A stretch of 58,429 nucleotides of DNA from Mangrovactinospora gilvigrisea (GTDB taxonomy: Bacteria; Actinomycetota; Actinomycetes; Streptomycetales; Streptomycetaceae). The stretch is taken from positions 1-58,429 of the forward strand of contig NZ_MLCF01000021.1 in the NCBI RefSeq assembly GCF_001879105.1, written 5' to 3'. The translations under genes and the position numbers were made by a program. This document shows, one piece after another, positions 1-8,298 of the stretch (its first letter is position 1; the number at the start of each line of letters is the position of its first letter). The notes below the pieces were generated by a model that was not told where the DNA came from, searched no databases, and worked only from the letters and a program-made list of their open reading frames with translations.

Positions 1-1
1 G

Positions 2-475
2 GAACCCCAACCGAACCCCTCGCGAGGGGTTCCCGATGGGTCCTACGCGCGCGCGTATTCCACTACCACTTCCACATCCACAGTTACCGACTCCGTCGGG
101 GCGGCACAGCCGCCCGCGCCCGCCACGCCCAAGCAGCTGATCGCCGAGTGGATCGACCACTGCAGCCGGCGCCCGCCGGAGGACGTCATCGGAAAGACGG
201 GCCGTCAGCTCCGCAAGCTCGTCGACGAGGGCCACGACCCCGACGACATCCGCAGCGCCCTGGCGGCATGGGCTGCCAAGGGCCTGGATCCCTCGGTGCT
301 GCCATCGGTGCTCAACCAGGTGATGAACGCCGTGCCCGCCACAGGCGCCGCCGTCGTCCCCCTCCGCAGCCGGAACGGACCCGGCTCCGCGGCCGCATCG
401 ACCGCCGACCAGCGCGCCGCCGATGCCTTCGACCTCGCTGCCCGCCTCCAACGCCAGGAGAGCAATCCCGCATGA
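2..475 (+). CDS. C-terminal part of a phage/ICE replication-type protein (5' end outside window)
   Basis: The reading frame is open from the left edge to a TGA at 473-475, giving about 157 residues with no start codon required inside the window, so the gene is truncated by the window. The visible part has a Ser/Thr-rich linker and then a helical segment (from about residue 43) containing IAEWIDHC and DDIRSALAAWAAKGLDPS. This layout resembles helix-turn-helix or replication-initiation proteins of actinobacterial prophages and integrative elements, judged from memory of such proteins. The stop overlaps the next ATG (ATGA at 472-475), which suggests translational coupling. It is probably part of the same operon as the three genes that follow. 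The family assignment is an inference; the N-terminal domain is not visible. Confidence 0.6.
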   Translation, partial: EPQPNPSRGVPDGSYARAYSTTTSTSTVTDSVGAAQPPAPATPKQLIAEWIDHCSRRPPEDVIGKTGRQLRKLVDEGHDPDDIRSALAAWAAKGLDPSVLPSVLNQVMNAVPATGAAVVPLRSRNGPGSAAASTADQRAADAFDLAARLQRQESNPA

Positions 476-1017
476 CCCCGTCCGAAGCCGCCCGCCTGCT
501 CGCCCACGTCGCCGCCTTCGACCGCCGCACCGTCGGCGAGTCCGACGCCCGCGCCTGGGCCGCCGCCCTCGAAGACCTCCCGCTGGACGACGACACGATG
601 AAGGCCGTCGTCCGCTACTTCGCCGCCGAGAGCCGCTGGTTGATGCCCGCCGACGTCCGCACGGGCGTCAGGAAGATCCGGGAGGACCGCGCCCGCGACA
701 TCGTCGGCGCCGGCCAGCCCGCCGAGGTCCCCGACGCCGACCCCGACGACGTCCAGGGCTACCTCGCGGCCCTGCGCGATCAGCGCACCCGTGCCGCCGC
801 CGGAGCGGTACTCCGCCCCCGCCCCGTCGCCGAGCTGATCGCATCCGCCGGCCGGCCAGTCGTCCGGCCGGCGACGGGCCCGCTGGCGGTGGCCTGCCCG
901 CACTGCCACTCCGCGCGCGGCGAGCGCTGCCGCCTGCGCTCCGGTGGCCGCCTGATGTCCGACTACCACCCCAGCCGCTACGACGCCGCCCAAGCCGCTG
1001 CCACCGAGGGGAAGTGA
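472..1017 (+). CDS. Element-encoded zinc-finger protein, replisome-organizer-like
   Basis: The protein has 181 residues. The ATG at 472 overlaps the upstream stop. The N-terminal two thirds are acidic and helical (SEAARLLAHVAAFDRRTVGE near the start), a pattern seen in loader or replisome-organizer proteins of phage-like elements. The C-terminus carries CPHCHSARGERC followed by RLRSGG and a conserved DYHPSRYDAA tail, which matches the small phage-type zinc finger frequent in actinophage and integrative-element proteins. Its position between a replication-type gene and excisionase/integrase genes fits a role in element DNA replication or its control. An alternative in-frame start far upstream would need reading through the preceding gene and has no support. 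Confidence 0.65.
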   Translation: MTPSEAARLLAHVAAFDRRTVGESDARAWAAALEDLPLDDDTMKAVVRYFAAESRWLMPADVRTGVRKIREDRARDIVGAGQPAEVPDADPDDVQGYLAALRDQRTRAAAGAVLRPRPVAELIASAGRPVVRPATGPLAVACPHCHSARGERCRLRSGGRLMSDYHPSRYDAAQAAATEGK

Positions 1018-1023
1018 CCGCTC

Positions 1024-1221
1024 GTGCCCAGGAAGTTCGAGAAGCTCATGAAGTTGAGCGAGGTCCTGGCGTACCTGGACATCGACCGCGCCACCTTCTA
1101 CCGGTGGCGTGCGAAGGGGCAGGCCCCGCGCTGCATCCGGCAGCCCAGCGGCCAGCTGCGGTTCCGCCCGGCCGATGTGGAGGCCTGGCTCGCCGCCCGG
1201 GGGGAGGAGCCTCTGTGCTGA
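1024..1221 (+). CDS. Excisionase-like helix-turn-helix protein (MerR/Xis type)
   Basis: This is a 65-residue basic protein starting with GTG at 1024, six bases after the previous stop. The segment MKLSEVLAYLDIDRATFYRW is a typical excisionase helix-turn-helix, followed by a wing (RCIRQPSGQLRFRPADVEAW) as in the HTH_17 family. Such proteins bend attachment-site DNA and push a tyrosine integrase towards excision, or bind the promoter of the element. The gene end overlaps the start of the integrase gene (GTG at 1215, stop at 1219-1221), so the two are almost certainly translated together. The gene looks intact. Confidence 0.8.
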   Translation: MPRKFEKLMKLSEVLAYLDIDRATFYRWRAKGQAPRCIRQPSGQLRFRPADVEAWLAARGEEPLC

Positions 1222-2636
1222 CCTACGACGTCGACGTCTGGGGCATCACCGTGCGCAAGGGCCGCAACAAGCCCTACGTGGTCCGGTGGCGGGTAGGCCG
1301 CAGCACGTTCAACAAGGGCTACCGCCTGCGGCCCCAGGCCGACGGCCGCCGCACCGAGCTGCTCCAGGCCCTGCGCAAGCGCGAACGCTTCGACGAGGAG
1401 ACCGGCCTTCCCGAGTCCGAGGTGCGCGAGTTGAACACGGCGAGTTGGTACGAGCACTCGCTCGCCTACATGGCGATGAAGTGGGCCAGCGTCGGTGCCA
1501 AGCACCGCGCCGGCCTCGGCGACATGCTGCTGGCCGTCACGCCGGTGCTCGTGACGGGCCGCAAGGGCGGCCGACCCGAGCGGAAGGAACTGCGTCTGGC
1601 GCTGCGTCTGTGGGCCTACCAGCTCGTCCCGGGGCCCGAGGGGCGGCGGGTGCCCAGAATCGCGGTGGAGGAGCCGCCAGAGGCTGTAGGGCGGGTCCTC
1701 CAGTGGGTCGCGGCGAACTCGCTGCCGCTGCCTGATGCGGCCAGGTCCGATCCGATGCGGGCCGCTCTGGAGGCGATCACGCTGCGGCTGGACGGCGAAC
1801 GGGCTGCGGAGAACACCATCCGCCGGCGCTGGAACGCTCTGCACAACGCGCTCAACTACGCCGTGGAGCGCGGGCAGCTGCCGTCCAACCCCCTGGACGC
1901 GATCGACTGGACGGTGCCGAAGACGGAGGACGAGGTCGACTTGCGGTACGTCCCCGGCCCGCGCCAGTCCCGCTCGCTCATCGAGGCTGTCCGCGGTCAG
2001 GGCGCGCGTGGCGAACACCTGAGGGCGTTCTTCGGCTGCATCTACTTCGCGGCGACCCGCCCCAGCGAGGCCGCGATGCTCAAGAAGGCCGACTGCGTGC
2101 TGCCGGGGACCGGGTGGGGCGAGCTGATCCTCGCCTCGACCCGGCCCGAGGTCGGCTCGGGGTGGACCGACGACGGCGGCCCCTACGAGGACCGCGGGCT
2201 GAAGCACCGGGCCCGCAAGACCACCCGCTCGATCCCCATCCCGCCGGAGTTCGTCCGGATGCTGCGCGAGCACATCGAGGCCCACGGCACCGCCCCCGAC
2301 GGCAGGCTCTTCAGCGCGGTCCGCGGTGGACGGGTGTCGTCCAACGAGTACACGGCCGTCTGGAAGAAAGCCCGGCAGGTTGCCCTGACCGCCGCGGAGG
2401 CGGACTCGCTGTTCGCGGACGTGCCGTACTCGCTGCGGCACGCGGGCATCTCCCTGTGGATCAAGGCCGGCGTGGACCCGGTCGAGGTCGCCGAGCGCGC
2501 CGGCCACAGCCTCGCGGTGCTCTACCGGATCTACGCGAAGCTGCTGAAAGGGAACCGCAAGGCGTCCAACGAGCTGATCGAGAAGGCCCTTGAGGACGAG
2601 CCGCAGGAGGATCCGGAGGATCCCCCCAGGCGATAG
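1215..2636 (+). CDS. int: Tyrosine recombinase / site-specific integrase
   Basis: The protein has 473 residues, starting with the GTG at 1215 that overlaps the xis-like stop. A longer upstream reading of the same frame covers other genes and lacks a sensible start. An N-terminal SAM-like/core-binding segment is followed by the catalytic domain: the first Arg in AATRPSEAAML, then PYSLRHAGISLWI supplying the H-x-x-R-like box, then AGHSLAVLYRIYAK with the second His and the nucleophilic Tyr. All key residues are present, so it is probably active. It lies at the end of the element nearest tRNA-Ser, but about 3 kb away with a cargo gene in between; element integrases more often sit directly beside their att site. 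Its C-terminal coding sequence is duplicated near 5254-5501. Confidence 0.93.
   Translation: MLTYDVDVWGITVRKGRNKPYVVRWRVGRSTFNKGYRLRPQADGRRTELLQALRKRERFDEETGLPESEVRELNTASWYEHSLAYMAMKWASVGAKHRAGLGDMLLAVTPVLVTGRKGGRPERKELRLALRLWAYQLVPGPEGRRVPRIAVEEPPEAVGRVLQWVAANSLPLPDAARSDPMRAALEAITLRLDGERAAENTIRRRWNALHNALNYAVERGQLPSNPLDAIDWTVPKTEDEVDLRYVPGPRQSRSLIEAVRGQGARGEHLRAFFGCIYFAATRPSEAAMLKKADCVLPGTGWGELILASTRPEVGSGWTDDGGPYEDRGLKHRARKTTRSIPIPPEFVRMLREHIEAHGTAPDGRLFSAVRGGRVSSNEYTAVWKKARQVALTAAEADSLFADVPYSLRHAGISLWIKAGVDPVEVAERAGHSLAVLYRIYAKLLKGNRKASNELIEKALEDEPQEDPEDPPRR
2344..2636 (+). repeat. Direct repeat, copy 1 (3' end of intact integrase)
   Basis: The last roughly 290 bp of the integrase gene is closely matched by 5254-5501 in the same orientation. 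Long stretches are identical, for example around 2416-2450 against 5327-5361. The repeats are about 2.9 kb apart and flank the surface-protein gene. Confidence 0.8.
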
Positions 2637-2664
2637 AGGTTCCGTGGGTCGGAGCTCGCGGGGA

Positions 2665-2696
2665 CGGGCGCCGCGGTCTTGTTGCCGCGGCGCCCG
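2665..2696. terminator. Hairpin between convergent int and surface-protein genes
   Basis: Bases 2665-2676 and 2685-2696 form a perfect 12-bp GC-rich stem with an 8-base loop. It lies between the integrase stop (2636) and the stop of the converging surface-protein gene (2705), so it could end transcription from both sides. There is no long T run, as is usual in Streptomyces. Confidence 0.7.
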
Positions 2697-2704
2697 CACG
2701 CGGT

Positions 2705-5092
2705 TCAGCCGCGCGTGCCTCGGCGCCGGAGGGCGGCGGTGAGGAAGAGGCCGCCGAGCAGGGCGCAGCCGGCGGCGATGCCCAGGACGGTCGTCAGGTC
2801 CTGGACGCCGGTGCGGGGCAGGGCGGCGCCGGCCGGGCCGGGCTTGCCCGGGTGCACCGTCGGTGTCGGGGTCGGGGTCGGCTTCGGGGTGGGGGGTGTC
2901 ACCTTCGGGCCGGCGGTGCAAAAGGCGTCGGTGCTGCCCTTGGGGCAGGTGGAGCTGTTCGGGCCGACCACGGTGTTGGCGAGGTTGCCGTCGCCGCGGT
3001 CCACCTGGTCGACGGTGACGGAGAAGGTGATGACGGCGGTGGCGTTCGGGGCCAGGTCGCCGGTCCAGGTCAGCGTGGGCCTGCTGTAGGTGACGGTGCC
3101 GGTGCTGGCCTTCGCGTCGTTGTTGTAGGCCGCGTCGTCCAGCAGCGGCGTCAGGTCGTCGGTCAGCGTCGCCCCGCGCGCTTGCGCGGCGCCCTTGTTG
3201 ACGGCGGTCAGGGTGTAGGTGACCTTCTGCCCGGGCTTGACGCTGCTGGCCGGGTCGGCCTTCTTGGTGACGTCGATCCAGGTGATCGGGACGGTGGTGC
3301 TGCACGGCGGCGCCGCGGCCGCGGTGCCGGTGCAGTTGGAGTCGCTGGGGCCGGTGACGGTGTTGACCAGTTGGGCGGGCGGGGCGATGCCGGCCTTCTT
3401 GACGGTCACGCTGTAGGTGAGGGTGGCCTTCTGGCCGTGCTTCAGGTCCCCGGTCCACGTCAGCTTGGGTTCGGCGTAGGCGGGGGTGCCGGTGGTCGCG
3501 CTCGCGTCGTTGTCGTAGTCGGCCTTCTCCAGCACCCCGGTCAGGTCGTCGGTGAAGGTCGCGCCGGTGTAGTCCGCGCCGACGTTCTCGGCGGTGACGG
3601 TGTAGGTGACCTTGCCCCCGGGCTCGGCGCTGGCCGGGTCGGCGGTCTTGCTCAGCTTCAGGTAGGTGACCGGGACGGTCACCGAGCTCTCGTTGGATTT
3701 GACCTCGGTGCCCGTGGGGTTGGTCCCGGCGGCCTGCGCGGTGTTGGTGAAGTCGCCCTTGGAGTCCACATCGGCGGCGGTCAGCGTGTGGGTGCCGGTG
3801 CAGGTCATGGTCGAGCCGGGCTGGCCGGCGGGTGCCAGCGTGGTGCTCGGGCAGGAGATGTCGCTGATGGAGGGGTCGGTGACGGCGACGTCGTCCAGCT
3901 GCAGCGCGCCGCCGTTGGTGACCACGAACTGGTACGGCACTGTCGCGCCGACCTGGTAGGTGGCCGGTTGCGGGGTGGTGTGGTCGATCTGCTTGACGAG
4001 GTTGAGGTCGCTGAGCGGGTTGATCGTCGAGACTTTGACGCTGCGGATCAGGTGGGTGTCGTTGGCCCCGCCGGTGCTGGCGGAGTACCCGAACTTGTAG
4101 GTCGGGGGCACCTTGTCGGTCATCGTGTACTGCAGCACCTGCGTGCCGTCGATCATCACCGTCACGGTGGGGTAGTCGCCGGGGCTGACGGTGATGTCCA
4201 CCAGCCGCTCCGCGTCGGCCAGGGAGGTGCCGCGCAGGTTGACCGGCAGGGTGCTGGCACCGGAGGCGATGGTGCTGGTCAGGTAGCAGTAGCCGTCCAG
4301 GCCCTGGCCGGGGCCGCGCAGGGTGACGGTGTTGGGCACCCGCTTGTCGTTGGGGGCGGGGGTGGGGCAGCCCTGGCCCTGGCCGTTGACGTTGGTGGCG
4401 TAGTTGCCCCAGGAGTCCAGGCCCACCCCGAGGTATCCGCCGTTGGCGCCGGGCGCGTTCTGGCCGATGCCCTGGGCGTAGCCCAGCGCGCCGCCGGCGG
4501 CGCCGGTCTGGGTCAGGGTCTTGGAGCCGTCGCTGAGGAAGAAGCCGATGCCGTCCGCGGTGGATCCGCCGTACTGGTACTGCTTGAACTGCACGTGCAG
4601 TCCGGCGTTGGCGGGGATGGCCTGGTTGTAGACGATCCCGCCGACCTCGTTGCCTTGGGTGTCGGTCAGCTGCAGGTAGCCCGGCGTGGTGCCGGCGGTG
4701 GGGGCGTTGACGGTGTGGGTGGTGCAGCCGCCCAGGCCGTTGGAGGCGGTGGCGGTCGAGGCGGCGCCGGTCAGGCAGGCGCTGTTGAGGCCCATGAAGT
4801 TCGGGTCGGCCACCGTGGCGCCCTCGAAGGTCTCGTCGACCAGCGTGGTGCCGTCGCCCGCGCGGGCGTGGGCCCCGGAGCGGCCGGCGAGGGAGCGGGC
4901 GTGCTCCGCGTGGACTGGAGGTGCGGCCGCGGCCGACGAAGCGCTGGCGAGGGTTGCCGGGCCGTGTGCGGCCGCGGGCGCTGAGCTCAGGCCGCCGGCC
5001 GCGGAGCCCAGGAGCAGGACGCCGAGCAGCCCGGCAGCCGGCAGCCGGCCGACCCGACGGCGGTGGTGGTGGGGAAGGACGCGCGGAAGCAT
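2705..5092 (-). CDS. Secreted L-type-lectin/DUF11-repeat surface protein with LPRTG anchor
   Basis: The protein has 795 residues. It starts with an Arg-rich N-region and a hydrophobic core (about 15-45), consistent with a Sec signal. Residues about 85-350 look like a bacterial L-type lectin domain (ADGIGFFLSDG, YLGVGLDSWGN). Three or more Ig-like DUF11-type repeats follow (about 360-725), each with motifs such as LSKTADPAS..GGKVTYTVTA and TDDLTGVL. A Pro/Thr-rich stalk (TPKPTPTPTPT) precedes LPRTG at 758-762, a membrane helix and an RRRGTRG tail: a complete sortase sorting signal. No sortase gene is in the window. The ribosome binding site is weak, so the start is only probable. The gene sits alone between two integrase tails and looks like island cargo. 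A cell-wall adhesin or glycan-binding role is inferred. Confidence 0.88.
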   Translation of the reverse strand: MLPRVLPHHHRRRVGRLPAAGLLGVLLLGSAAGGLSSAPAAAHGPATLASASSAAAAPPVHAEHARSLAGRSGAHARAGDGTTLVDETFEGATVADPNFMGLNSACLTGAASTATASNGLGGCTTHTVNAPTAGTTPGYLQLTDTQGNEVGGIVYNQAIPANAGLHVQFKQYQYGGSTADGIGFFLSDGSKTLTQTGAAGGALGYAQGIGQNAPGANGGYLGVGLDSWGNYATNVNGQGQGCPTPAPNDKRVPNTVTLRGPGQGLDGYCYLTSTIASGASTLPVNLRGTSLADAERLVDITVSPGDYPTVTVMIDGTQVLQYTMTDKVPPTYKFGYSASTGGANDTHLIRSVKVSTINPLSDLNLVKQIDHTTPQPATYQVGATVPYQFVVTNGGALQLDDVAVTDPSISDISCPSTTLAPAGQPGSTMTCTGTHTLTAADVDSKGDFTNTAQAAGTNPTGTEVKSNESSVTVPVTYLKLSKTADPASAEPGGKVTYTVTAENVGADYTGATFTDDLTGVLEKADYDNDASATTGTPAYAEPKLTWTGDLKHGQKATLTYSVTVKKAGIAPPAQLVNTVTGPSDSNCTGTAAAAPPCSTTVPITWIDVTKKADPASSVKPGQKVTYTLTAVNKGAAQARGATLTDDLTPLLDDAAYNNDAKASTGTVTYSRPTLTWTGDLAPNATAVITFSVTVDQVDRGDGNLANTVVGPNSSTCPKGSTDAFCTAGPKVTPPTPKPTPTPTPTVHPGKPGPAGAALPRTGVQDLTTVLGIAAGCALLGGLFLTAALRRRGTRG

Positions 5093-5253
5093 CGCGTGCC
5101 GTCTCGCTTTCCCGGCCGCCGCGGCAGCAGCCGCCGAGACGCACCGATCATTTCTGCAGGAACATGCCAGATCTTGATCGGAAACTTACGCACCATCACA
5201 AGTGCACTACGCACTGCCACGGCGGCCATGCTCGGCATTTCACCCGGCTGCTG

Positions 5254-5501
5254 GACGAGTACACGGCCGCCTGGAAGGAGGCCCGGCAGGTTGCGACGAC
5301 TCCCGCGGAGGCGGACTCGCCGTTCGCGGACGTGCCGTACTCGCTGCGGCACGCGGGCATCTCCATGCCGATCAAGGCTGGAGTGAACCCGGTCGAGGTC
5401 GCCGAGCGTGCTGGCTGCCGAAGGGGAACCGCAAGGCGTCCAACGAGCTGATCGAGAAGGCCCTTGAGGAGGATCCGGAGGAGCCCCCCGAGGACTCCTG
5501 A
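5254..5501 (+). pseudogene. Remnant of a second integrase C-terminus, frameshifted
   Basis: The first part reads in one frame as ARQVATTPAEADSPFADVP and SLRHAGISMPIKAGVNPVEV, and the last part in another frame as GNRKASNELIEKALEEDPEE. Both match the end of the intact integrase. Aligning fixed points (2344 with 5255, 2581 with 5455) shows a net loss of 37 bases at the junction. This removes the segment corresponding to HSLAVLYRIYAK, including the second catalytic His and the catalytic Tyr, and shifts the frame. No N-terminal or core-binding part is present upstream. The copy therefore cannot work. It lies about 175 bp from the tRNA-Ser 3' end, where an element's own integrase would be expected. 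Confidence 0.85.
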
Positions 5502-5621
5502 GCACGTCAGCAGCCGTGCCGGAGACGGCAGGAGCGGCCGAAGTCGGCACACAGATGGCACACTGACGGTGCATCAGCCTGCGACAGATACGCACTCCAG
5601 TGCGACAGTAATCGAAAAGAG

Positions 5622-5650
5622 AGGGGTGCCCGATTGTTCCGGACACCCCT
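5622..5650 (-). terminator. Probable terminator of tRNA-Ser
   Basis: On the minus strand, just downstream of the tRNA, AGGGGTG (complement of 5644-5650) pairs with CACCCCT (complement of 5622-5628), extended by two more pairs across a bulge. A T-rich TCTTTTCG follows (complement of 5613-5620). It fits an intrinsic terminator for the tRNA transcript. Confidence 0.65.
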
Positions 5651-5676
5651 TCTCATCTGCGCTTATCTGCGCTGTG

Positions 5677-5763
5677 CGGTGAGGGTGGGATTCGAACCCA
5701 CGGTGGCCGCGAAGCCACGATGGTTTTCAAGACCATTCCCTTAGGCCGCTCGGGCACCTCACC
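5677..5763 (-). tRNA. serT: tRNA-Ser (anticodon UGA)
   Basis: On the minus strand the 87-base sequence folds as a long-variable-arm tRNA. The acceptor stem GGTGAGG pairs with CCTCACC, the anticodon stem ATGGT/ACCAT encloses the loop CTTGAAA with anticodon TGA, the variable arm is GC-rich, and the T-arm contains GTTCGAAT. No CCA is encoded; the discriminator base is G. Integrase genes and remnants lie on the side of its 3' end, which is the usual arrangement when a tRNA 3' end serves as an attachment site. The gene itself appears intact. The symbol follows E. coli usage for this isoacceptor. Confidence 0.95.
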
Positions 5764-5826
5764 CCGTCGGCCCCCACCCTAACGGGTCGGGGGCCGACGG
5801 GGGATCAGGTCGCGGTCGCCGCCCGG

Positions 5827-7479
5827 TCAGGAGCCGGCGTCGCCGACCCGCTTGCCCAGCGTGATCTGCGTGGTGTGGTTCTGGCCGCCGCGGGTGTACT
5901 CCACGCCGACCGTCTCGCCCGGCTTGTGCGACCAGATCTCGCTGACCAGCGTCGGCCCGCTGTCGATCGGCACGCCGTCCAGCTTGGTGATGACGTCGCC
6001 CGCCTTCAGACCGGCCTTCGCCGCCGGGCCGTTGGGGGTGACCGCCGGGGTGCCCTGGATGGCGTGGGTGGCGATCTGCGCGCCGTTGCCGCTGTAGTCG
6101 TCGTTCCGCAGCACGCCGATGACCGGGTAGACCGGCTTGCCGGTCTGGATCAGGTCCTGGGCGACCCGGCTGGCCTGGTTGATCGGGATGGCGAAGCCGA
6201 GGCCGATCGAGCCGGACTGCTGGGTGGAGCCGCCGAACGGCGAGTTGCCGCCGCCGCTGTCCGAGGTGCGGATCGCGGAGTTGATGCCTATCACCGCGCC
6301 GTTGGCGTCGAGCAGCGGGCCGCCCGAGTTGCCCGGGTTTATCGGGGCGTCGGTCTGCAGGGCGTTCATGTAGGAGGACTGCCCCGAGGAGGACCCGCCC
6401 TCGCTGCTGCTGGAGGCCACCGGGCGGTTCTTCGCCGAGATGATGCCGGTGGTCACCGTGCCGCTGAGGCCGTACGGGGCGCCGATGGCGATGGCGTTGT
6501 CGCCGACCGCCACCTTGTCGGAGTTGCCGAGCGCCAGCGGCTTGAGGTTGCGGCTGCCGGCGCCGTCCAGCTTCACGACGGCGACGTCGTAGCCGGAGGC
6601 GCGTCCCACCACGCTGGCGTTGTAGCTCCGCCCGTCGGAGAAGGTGACGGTCAGCTTGCCGCCGCCGGCCGCGGGCGCGACCACGTGGTTGTTCGTCAGG
6701 ATGTGGCCCTGCTTGTCGTAGACGAAGCCGGTGCCGGTGCCGGACTCCTGGGAGCCCTCGGCCTTGATGGTGACCACCGACGGCAGCGCCGCGTTGGCGA
6801 TCCCGGCGACGCTGTGCGGCGAGCGGTTGAGGTTCGCCTGGTCGGCCTGGGAGGAGACGGTGGTGCTGCCGCTGCTGTCGGAGTGGCTGGTCGCGTAGGA
6901 GCCGATGCCGCCGCCGATACCGCCCGCGACCAGCGCCGTCACCAGCAGCGCGGCGGCGATCAGGCCGGCGCGGCGGTTCTTGGGCTTCGCCGGGGCCGCG
7001 CCGAACGGGGGCGGCTGGGCGCCCCAGACGGTGCCGCCCGGGTACTGCGGCGGGGGCGGCGTCGCGGCGCCCTCCGCGCCGAAGCCGTAACCGCCGGCGC
7101 CGCCGCCCGCGCCGGGCTGGGGCTGCCCGAACGGGTCGTGCGCACCGGGGCCGGGCTGGCCGGGGGCGGTGGGCTGGCCGGCGGTGGGCTGGCCGGGCGT
7201 GGTGGGCGGGCCGGCCTGGCCGCCGTACGGGTTCTGCGGGCTGGGCTGCTCCTGGTGGTGCGCGGGGCCGGGCTGCGCCTCCTGCCGCGGGGCCCGGTCC
7301 GGCTCACGCTGAGGTTCCGACGTCCGCGCCGCGCCGTCGCCCGCGCCGCGCGGCTCGTCCTGGGGCCGCTCCGCGCCGGGCTGGTAGGCGGGGGGCGGCG
7401 GCAGGTCGGGACCACCCGAACCGGCGTTCGGCTGCCCGCCGACCGGTCCGTTGATGTCCTCGCCGCGTTCACTGCTCAC
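5827..7479 (-). CDS. Membrane-anchored HtrA/DegP-type serine protease with PDZ domain
   Basis: The protein has 550 residues; the GTG at 7479 is preceded by GGGAGG at good spacing. Residues 1-160 are a Pro/Gln/Gly-rich cytoplasmic region. One membrane helix (about 168-190, RRAGLIAAALLVTALVAGG) follows, then an extracellular trypsin-like domain with the catalytic triad visible: His in LTNNHVVAP, Asp in GYDVAVVKL and Ser in NPGNSGGPLLD. A C-terminal PDZ domain contains GPAAKAGLKAGDVITKLDG. Such proteases degrade or process misfolded extracytoplasmic proteins. The gene is divergent from the HATPase gene at 7746 and runs towards the tRNA. No operon partner is seen. Activity is well supported; substrates are unknown. 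Confidence 0.93.
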   Translation of the reverse strand: MSSERGEDINGPVGGQPNAGSGGPDLPPPPAYQPGAERPQDEPRGAGDGAARTSEPQREPDRAPRQEAQPGPAHHQEQPSPQNPYGGQAGPPTTPGQPTAGQPTAPGQPGPGAHDPFGQPQPGAGGGAGGYGFGAEGAATPPPPQYPGGTVWGAQPPPFGAAPAKPKNRRAGLIAAALLVTALVAGGIGGGIGSYATSHSDSSGSTTVSSQADQANLNRSPHSVAGIANAALPSVVTIKAEGSQESGTGTGFVYDKQGHILTNNHVVAPAAGGGKLTVTFSDGRSYNASVVGRASGYDVAVVKLDGAGSRNLKPLALGNSDKVAVGDNAIAIGAPYGLSGTVTTGIISAKNRPVASSSSEGGSSSGQSSYMNALQTDAPINPGNSGGPLLDANGAVIGINSAIRTSDSGGGNSPFGGSTQQSGSIGLGFAIPINQASRVAQDLIQTGKPVYPVIGVLRNDDYSGNGAQIATHAIQGTPAVTPNGPAAKAGLKAGDVITKLDGVPIDSGPTLVSEIWSHKPGETVGVEYTRGGQNHTTQITLGKRVGDAGS

Positions 7480-7745
7480 AGCTGTGCCTCCCCTGAATAC
7501 CTGTCACGTCGTTTCTCAGCTTGACCGAGACCCGGTGTGTCCACGGTAAGCGTGTTGCTTCGGGCCTCTCCGGGCCGCTTACCCCGACGATATGTTCGAT
7601 ACCCGTGCCGATTGTCCGCGGGGGCCTTCGGGCCTGTACCTGTGTAACCTCCGGGTCACAAGCCCTCAACACCGTCTTCGGCCCCGTTTCCCCATGACAT
7701 GGCACGGGCATCCAACTCTCGACGCCGGACGGAGGAGGTACGGGG

Positions 7746-8294
7746 GTGACGACGGTGACTGCTGACCGCAGAGTTTCGCACAGTGCATCGGCAACGATGC
7801 TGCTTCCGCACGGCCCGGCCGGGGTGAGCAGGGCGCGCCGCCGCCTCACGGCGGATCTGACCGCGCTCGGCGTCCCCGAGTCCGCGGTCGACGACGCCGC
7901 GCTGGTCCTCTCCGAACTGCTCAGCAACGCGTTCCGGCACGGGCGTCCGCTGGACGGCCGGCCCGACGCGGAGCTGAGCCGCGGCGAGCACGGCGGGATC
8001 ATAAGGGTGTCCTGGCAGGTGGACGGGCCCGCGCCCGGCGACGTGGTGACGCTGGAGGTCACGGACGGCGGGGGGCCGACCCTCCCGCGGACGCCGCGGC
8101 CCTCGCTCACCGCGCACGGCGGCCGGGGCCTGGGCATCGTCGAGGCGCTCTCCCTCGACTGGGGCGTCCGCGACCGCGCCGCGGAGACCACGGTCTGGTC
8201 GACCGTCGCGCTCCGGCCCGGAGCGGCGCCGGCCCGCCGCCCGGGCGGCCGCTCCAACGGCAGAACGGCCTCCGGGTGGGGGCGGCGGGCCTGA
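7746..8294 (+). CDS. HATPase_c_2 ATP-binding regulator (RsbW/anti-sigma-like)
   Basis: The protein has 182 residues with a GTG start and a strong GGAGGAGG upstream. The ATP-binding GHKL motifs are present: the N-box LVLSELLSNAFRHG, the G1 box LEVTDGGG and the G2 box HGGRGLGIV. The fold is that of the small serine kinases that phosphorylate anti-sigma-factor antagonists. Streptomyces genomes carry dozens of these, often as stand-alone genes. The C-terminus is a basic tail rich in Arg and Gly. The gene converges tightly on the SEC-C gene (stops at 8294 and 8299). No sigma factor or antagonist is adjacent, so the partner is unknown. Confidence 0.85.
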   Translation: MTTVTADRRVSHSASATMLLPHGPAGVSRARRRLTADLTALGVPESAVDDAALVLSELLSNAFRHGRPLDGRPDAELSRGEHGGIIRVSWQVDGPAPGDVVTLEVTDGGGPTLPRTPRPSLTAHGGRGLGIVEALSLDWGVRDRAAETTVWSTVALRPGAAPARRPGGRSNGRTASGWGRRA

Positions 8295-8298
8295 CCGG

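Noticed and set aside
3219..3416. Plus-strand small open frames inside the surface-protein gene
   Set aside because: Antisense shadows of the repeat domains; no ribosome binding sites and no recognisable domains.
1098..5144. Very long minus-strand open frame spanning integrase and surface protein
   Set aside because: It runs antisense to well-supported genes, is Arg/Pro/Gly-rich and has no domain. Long open antisense frames are expected in very GC-rich DNA.
5093..5253. A promoter or attachment core before the surface protein
   Set aside because: The stretch is A/T-richer and has short inverted bits, but no clear -35/-10 and no copy of the tRNA-Ser 3' end.
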